Shown piece after piece: positions 17,625-21,814 of a DNA stretch of 21,814 nt (positions within the stretch are counted from its first letter, which is position 1; each line of letters begins with the position of its first letter). Under the pieces are notes generated by a model, which saw nothing but the letters and a program-made list of their open reading frames with translations, was not told the origin of the DNA and searched no databases. The DNA is taken from positions 1 to 21,814 of the forward strand of contig JANBPT010000815.1 in the NCBI GenBank assembly GCA_027575765.1, in the 5' to 3' direction. This DNA is from Tieghemiomyces parasiticus (lineage: Eukaryota; Kickxellomycota; Dimargaritomycetes; Dimargaritales; Dimargaritaceae). Both the position numbers and the translations under genes were made by a program.

Positions 17625-19280
17625 ATGCGCCTATCACCATCACCAACAGGGCTCTTCCCGAGAGGACCGCTAAGGATACACCCGCCTGGTCGACCTTGTC
17701 CAATACTCAGCCACTCAACAATTTCAACCCGCCACTATGCCCAAAAGACCCCCTCGTTCTATGACGATGCCGTCAAACAGGCAAGTGTACCACCCCATCG
17801 TCGTCGTCCCTGAATCACTCCTCTTATCAGGTTGGCTGTTAACAAACACGCCTTCCGGTTGTCCAGGCACACCGCCCGGAGTTGTCTTATAACCAGACCT
17901 ACTCTGACCCTTCACCTCATCATGCCACCGCCTCACCAGTATGCTGCCAAAGAAATATGGAACCTATCGATCCAGGAACTAATTCGATTCGGTAAACCGC
18001 CGCTGAGCAAAGAGGCTATCCTCAAGTCAGCGCGGTTCACGCAGAACGAGCTTCCGATCCGCCTGGCCCGGCGGGTAGCAGCTTTCCAGAAACTGCCTTA
18101 TATTGTCGGCCTGAACCCACACGTCCAAGCTGTCTACCAACTCTACTACGAAACCTTCGAGACCCTACGTGCTTTCCCACCCATCGAGACCTTGGAGCAG
18201 GAGCGCGAGTACACCCAGTCCCTCGAACAACAGATCAAAAACCTGTCCCAGGTGATCCCCCAGATGGCCCAGGGTAGGTTGGACCCGGTTGCTCGGTTAT
18301 ACGCTAAAGTTACATTCAGCCATCCGCTCGTCTGATATCGACCGGCACTGGCGCACCGATTTCTCCACCCACCGTGACCTAAGCCTTTCTTACCCACTCC
18401 TCTCTCCCCCCTCCCTCGCTGCCCCGACACCAGGCTTCCTGGAATGTAAAAAGTACATGCGACCGGCCGAGACGCGGGTGTTTCTCAATGACCTTATCAA
18501 CTCCCGCATCGGCCTACGGCTCATCGGCGAGCAGCACGTCGCCCTACACGAGACCAACGAAGACTATATTGGGGTAGTCCACACGCGCCTGCAACCGGCT
18601 AAGCTCCTCCAAAACTCAGCAGCCTACGTCCACGACCTCTGCGAAATCAACTACGGATCCGCGCCGGATTTCATCATTAACGGCGATACTGAGACCCGCG
18701 TACACTACGTGCCCGTCCATTTAGAATACATGGCCTGCGAACTGCTCAAGAATTGTTTCCGGGCCACCACTGAATTTGGCCTCAAACGTCATGCCGCCGG
18801 TCGCCTCCCACCCATCGAAATCACCATAGCCCGCGGCGCTCAGGACATCTCGCTGAGGTTCCGGGACCAGGGCGGTGGGATTTCGTCTAAGGACCGGCCG
18901 CATATCTTCGAGTTTTCATATACCACCGTCAGGAACGAGGCTGAGGAGGAGGAGAACGACGATACGATGTTCAGCGTCACGTCGAAATTGGCCATGCAGG
19001 CCGGGGTCGGCGGTCCCATCGGTAAGTCCGATGCCGTCGAATGAAATCGGTGCATGAGATGAGGCCTTCATGTGCCATTCTATCAATGATAACTAATCAC
19101 TCCCGCCTTCCTACCGATCTACTGCTACATTACCTTTATTATTCGCCAGCGGGCCTCGGGTTCGGTTTACCCACGGCCAAAATCTACGCGGAGTACTTTG
19201 GTGGCTCGCTGGATCTTGTCTCCCTTGAAGGCTACGGGTGTGACGTGTTCCTGAAGCTAAGGCATATTGATGTCAATTAG
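17625..19280 (+). CDS. BCKDK: Mitochondrial branched-chain 2-oxoacid dehydrogenase kinase (BCKDK/PDK family)
   Basis: Four exons, 17625-17780, 17940-18273, 18434-19021 and 19150-19280, join in phase to 402 residues. The start at 17625 gives an Arg/Ser/Pro-rich mitochondrial presequence ending near RHYAQ (about 36-40). The regulatory helical domain follows with SFYDDAVKQ (about 44-52), then [19 protein letters not shown] and LPYIVGLNP, closer to BCKDK than to PDK. The GHKL ATP-binding half has the N box ELLKN (266-270), the G1 box DQGGG (308-312) with the ATP-binding Asp, and the G2 box GLGFGLP (361-367), then YAEYFGGSL and LRHID near the end. By family it phosphorylates the E1 subunit of a mitochondrial 2-oxoacid dehydrogenase and switches it off; substrate choice (branched-chain or pyruvate) cannot be settled from sequence. 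Intron 1 is GC-AG. The G1 box Arg of human BCKDK is Gln here. Confidence 0.92.
17781..17939 (+). other. GC-AG intron (intron 1 of the BCKDK-like gene)
   Basis: The donor is CAG|GCAAGT and the acceptor CACCAG. It is phase 0, 159 nt, and joins VKQ to YAAKEIW, matching family spacing. Apart from the T-to-C change the donor is otherwise perfect consensus, as is usual for GC-AG introns. A CTGAC branch-like site lies about 20-25 bases before the acceptor. Confidence 0.75.
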
Positions 19281-19312
19281 ACACGGAGGGTCGGACCACC
19301 GTCCTCGTGTCT
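19279..19312 (+). other. Hairpin overlapping the stop codon of the BCKDK-like gene
   Basis: AGACACG (19279-19285) pairs with CGTGTCT (19306-19312), extended by AGG/CCT with one bulged G. The stem begins within the TAG stop codon. It may act in 3' UTR processing or be incidental. Confidence 0.4.
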
Positions 19313-20055
19313 CCAGAGGCAATTGAGAACCTGGACAGTATAAACGATTAAAGCCTACCAGTGGTTAAATGCGAGCTGACATTTACAATTATTCAGATGT
19401 CCAGGTTCACAGGGCATTTAGGCTAGCCCCAGATCCAGCCAGATACAATTTGTATGACGGGATACTCTGCCATTGATAGCGTCTGTCAACGCTAAGGGGT
19501 AGATAGTAGCCATCACTGTTCCGTAGAATGAGACGTGTGACGGTGGTTTATACAGTAGTTTGGGAAAATGGAATGGACAGTTTAGGTCGATGTGGGTGAA
19601 TAGTAGAAGTCGCCAAGGGGTTAACAACAGTAATGAACTGTGAATGGGACCAGGGACCACTCCCCCATCCACGAGTCAGCCACTGTATCTGCCTGGGCGA
19701 GCCTTGCACATAGTACAGCCGGCAGAGAAAGACGTATGAGACAATCAGGGAGAGAAGCGCCAAATTGTCTAAACGAAACGCCCGACCGAAGTGAGTCGGG
19801 CGGTATCTACCCTGTTCAGGAGCTGAGGTGCGCCCGTTCTGGCTGTTGTGTAGCACTGAGTGTAGAGAGGGAGGGGACGGCGATGTGAACCGAACAGACA
19901 TAGGAATGATTGGGATAGAATGAATATAGAAAATGAGGCTGAGTATATAGGATACATAGAGAGGGTATTGGGTGAGGGCTGGCCTGGGGCTAAAGGTCTA
20001 CAGATTGTGCGCGACCGCTGGTTCCGCGAGCAGCATTTGCAGGGCAAAAACTCGG
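19281..20055. other. Convergent intergenic region between the BCKDK-like and Spo12-like genes
   Basis: This 775-base stretch holds the 3' ends of both flanking genes. An 11-bp inverted repeat (19327-19337 and 19398-19408) is present with a 60-base loop. Short frames on both strands (19418-19672, 19548-19901, 19640-19888) have no domain or compositional support. Confidence 0.45.
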
Positions 20056-20530
20056 TCACTCTTTAGCTGCGGCTGCGGCGGCCTTGGTCTTAGAGGAGAC
20101 CTGATTGAAAGTGTTGATTAACGACTTGGGCTTAAGCACTTGTTTGCCAAAGCGGGACTCCAGTTTCTTGGAGCAGGGCGACACCATCTTGTCAGTAGGG
20201 CTGCTGAGGCTGTGTTGTGATGGAGAGGACAGAGTGGAGTGGGGTAAAATGTAAACAAAAAAGGACGTTCGGGTTGTACGAAGGTTACGCGGAGGAAAGA
20301 GTGGAGAAAAGTGCGTTAGAACGGTAGTCGGCTCATTGCGGATCGCCAATGACGGAGGAAGGGCGGCGGGTCGGTTCTCCAGGGCTAGCGGCCGAGACGT
20401 GGAGTAAGTTTGCATCGGTGACTTACTTGCGGCTATTGCTTAAAAAGCGATACATATGGTTACGGGGTTCAGGGACCCGCTTCTCCGCCGGGCTGGCAGG
20501 CAAGGAAACGGAGGTGGCAACCTGTGACAT
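20056..20530 (-). CDS. SPO12: Spo12-family small protein (mitotic-exit/M-phase regulator)
   Basis: Two exons, 20530-20427 and 20209-20056, encode 85 residues. The donor is CGCAA|GTAAGT and the acceptor AACACAG; the split codon AA|C makes Asn and creates the family signature NSRN-LSSPTDKMVSPCSKKL at about 32-50. This SPTD...SPC.KKL motif is the hallmark of Spo12-type proteins, which in budding yeast act in the FEAR network for Cdc14 release and mitotic/meiotic exit. Two SP sites sit in the motif, the usual phosphorylation targets. The N-terminus (1-24) is Ser/Pro-rich; the C-terminus is basic and ends in an Ala6-Lys-Glu tail. Nearby alternative acceptors (CCTCAG, CAGCAG) keep the same frame and would drop one or two residues. 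Family assignment rests on the short motif only. Confidence 0.72.
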
Positions 20531-21814
20531 GGCGGCGAGTACGGGCAGCAGTAGACGGATGAAGTAGGTTAAAGGTTAGCTAGTAAGAGCAAGCGTGGGG
20601 ATGGGGGAGAGTAGGAACTGAAGCCAACTATTAATCGGAAGCGGTAAAGTGTGTGGTGTAAGGGGATAAAGACCGGGCAGCGCGGGGCGCCGGGGTTTTA
20701 TAAGGCGGTGCCCCTGGTCCTACGGCTTGAGGGATCCGCAGAGCTGACCGCCCCCACACAGTCCGCGGATATCAACGGCGCCAATCGTGTAGATAGGAAG
20801 GTGAGTGGCGCGCGGCGAGTTCCACCAAGACCAACATGTCCACAGTGTATGGGTGACGGATAAAGTATACAGAGGAAGGGTTGGTCTGTTTACGATAGTG
20901 GGGGGGGGGAGGCAGGAGGAGGGGTCGATTCTGGACATGGCCCATCGTTTCGGCCACTTCCGCCCCATGTATCAGAACTCCCATATGCCCGCAGCCACCC
21001 CTTAATCGCTATCTGCTCGTGATGATGTTTACCCTTCGCCAGGCCGGCCATGCACCGCTAGGCCACGGGAGGGGTAGGTAGAGTGGTACTGGACCGCGTC
21101 TTTGTTTTGATGGTGGAAAGTCAGTCTACCCTATAAGTGGCGCTGGTTGGTTAGGGGCGCAGCCTTGTGGTTGGTGGATGGTGACACCTCAAGGGCTTGC
21201 AAGACAAGGCCAGGGTCCTCACCCCACCAGAAAAGGATATGGGCTCAGAGGGTGGCGATGTATGGGTTTCGACTGCAAGACCACATTGATAGAGAGGATT
21301 CGTTCGGCATCGCAGTTAAGAAAGGACGGCATTGAACGCGACTGGCTGGAAAATACCATGGTGGGGAGGCTAAACAGGGTCGGAGCTCCACGGTGAGGCA
21401 AGCCAGAGGGCAGTGAAAACCCCCCCCCCTTAGAAGTCCACGACCCCTGCTGCCAGCTTCTAAAAGTCGGGACCTGGTCTTACACCACCCAGTGTGTGTG
21501 CTGCTGCTGCATTGTCCAACTGACCGCCAGCCGGGGACTCGCTGCTCTGTAGTAGCGGAACTTTGCTGATGGCCGGCTAATTACATATTGGTCACCACCC
21601 GATACCACCGCTACGCCCGGATCTTGATGGCGTCGACGCGCTCTTAAAAAAAGGGCGTCAACAAGGGGCTAACCAGTTATAATTATTAAATGGGATTATA
21701 GAAGGTATACTATACTCCCCGACTCGTCGACTATTTCCCCTTATGTCCCGAATTGGTCATCAAGTGGCGGCACGGGCGCCATACCCCCATAGTTCGGCGT
21801 TACTAGGGGGTGGT
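20531..21814. other. Right-hand region without a supported gene
   Basis: The first ~170 bases are the leader and promoter of the Spo12-family gene. Beyond that I find only short frames (for example 21147-21335 and 21178-21396 on +) with no recognisable domain or splice partners. G10 (about 20900-20909) and C10 (about 21420-21429) tracts are present, and the last 200 bases become AT-richer. It may hold the promoter of a gene outside the window. Confidence 0.4.
20696..20703 (-). promoter_or_regulatory. TATA box of the Spo12-family gene
   Basis: On the - strand this reads TTATAAAA, 166 bases upstream of the start codon. An ATTGG/CCAAT element lies about 80 bases further upstream near 20781. The position fits a conventional core promoter. 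Confidence 0.5.

Noticed and set aside
1..21814. tRNA, rRNA, snRNA, CRISPR arrays and transposons
   Set aside because: Reading for B-box sequences, snRNA signatures, regularly spaced repeats, long terminal repeats and transposase or reverse-transcriptase motifs gave nothing convincing. A covariance-model scan would be needed to exclude divergent RNAs.

Overview
This is a stretch of a eukaryotic nuclear genome, almost certainly a fungus. The evidence is a full-length alpha-aminoadipate reductase (LYS2), the signature enzyme of the fungal lysine pathway, together with spliceosomal introns of about 107-220 nt, several TATA boxes, a GPI-anchored wall-type protein and a Spo12-family protein. A DHX35-type spliceosomal helicase and a BCKDK-type mitochondrial kinase argue against a Saccharomyces-like yeast. 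A basal, intron-containing lineage such as Zoopagomycota/Kickxellomycotina is my guess, not shown by the sequence. Coding regions are GC-rich; intergenic DNA is long and ORF-poor.

Layout, left to right: (1) a three-exon + strand gene for a coiled-coil protein with a long Pro/Ser-rich tail (192-1821); (2) a - strand small secreted, GPI-anchor-type, cysteine-rich protein (2242-2784); (3) about 1.8 kb without a recognisable gene but with an orphan CCAAT/TATA promoter-like array; (4) a - strand membrane-anchored protein disulfide isomerase with two thioredoxin domains (4560-6575); (5) a 2.4 kb gap containing the PDI and LYS2 promoters, including GCN4-type sites; (6) intronless LYS2 on + (9005-13774); (7) a six-exon - strand DHX35-family gene (14487-17246); (8) divergent from it, a four-exon + strand mitochondrial BCKDK/PDK-family kinase (17625-19280); (9) a two-exon - strand Spo12-family gene (20056-20530); (10) about 1.3 kb of right-hand sequence with no supported gene.

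The most unusual object is the DHX35-family gene. Its six exons join in phase to a 710-residue protein, about the length of the family, and the C-terminal half is conserved. The Walker A motif is intact, yet the DEAH box reads ESVH, SAT reads SGT, and motifs Ia, V and VI are also degraded. It looks like a maintained pseudo-helicase. A 27-nt perfect palindrome sits exactly across one of its 3' splice sites, raising the possibility of structure-controlled splicing in a gene whose family acts in the spliceosome.

The genes do not form a pathway cluster. LYS2 and the BCKDK-like kinase both touch amino-acid metabolism (lysine synthesis; control of branched-chain amino-acid breakdown), but nothing shows co-regulation. 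Exon structures were joined by eye from splice consensus, phase and family alignment recalled from knowledge; no search was run.
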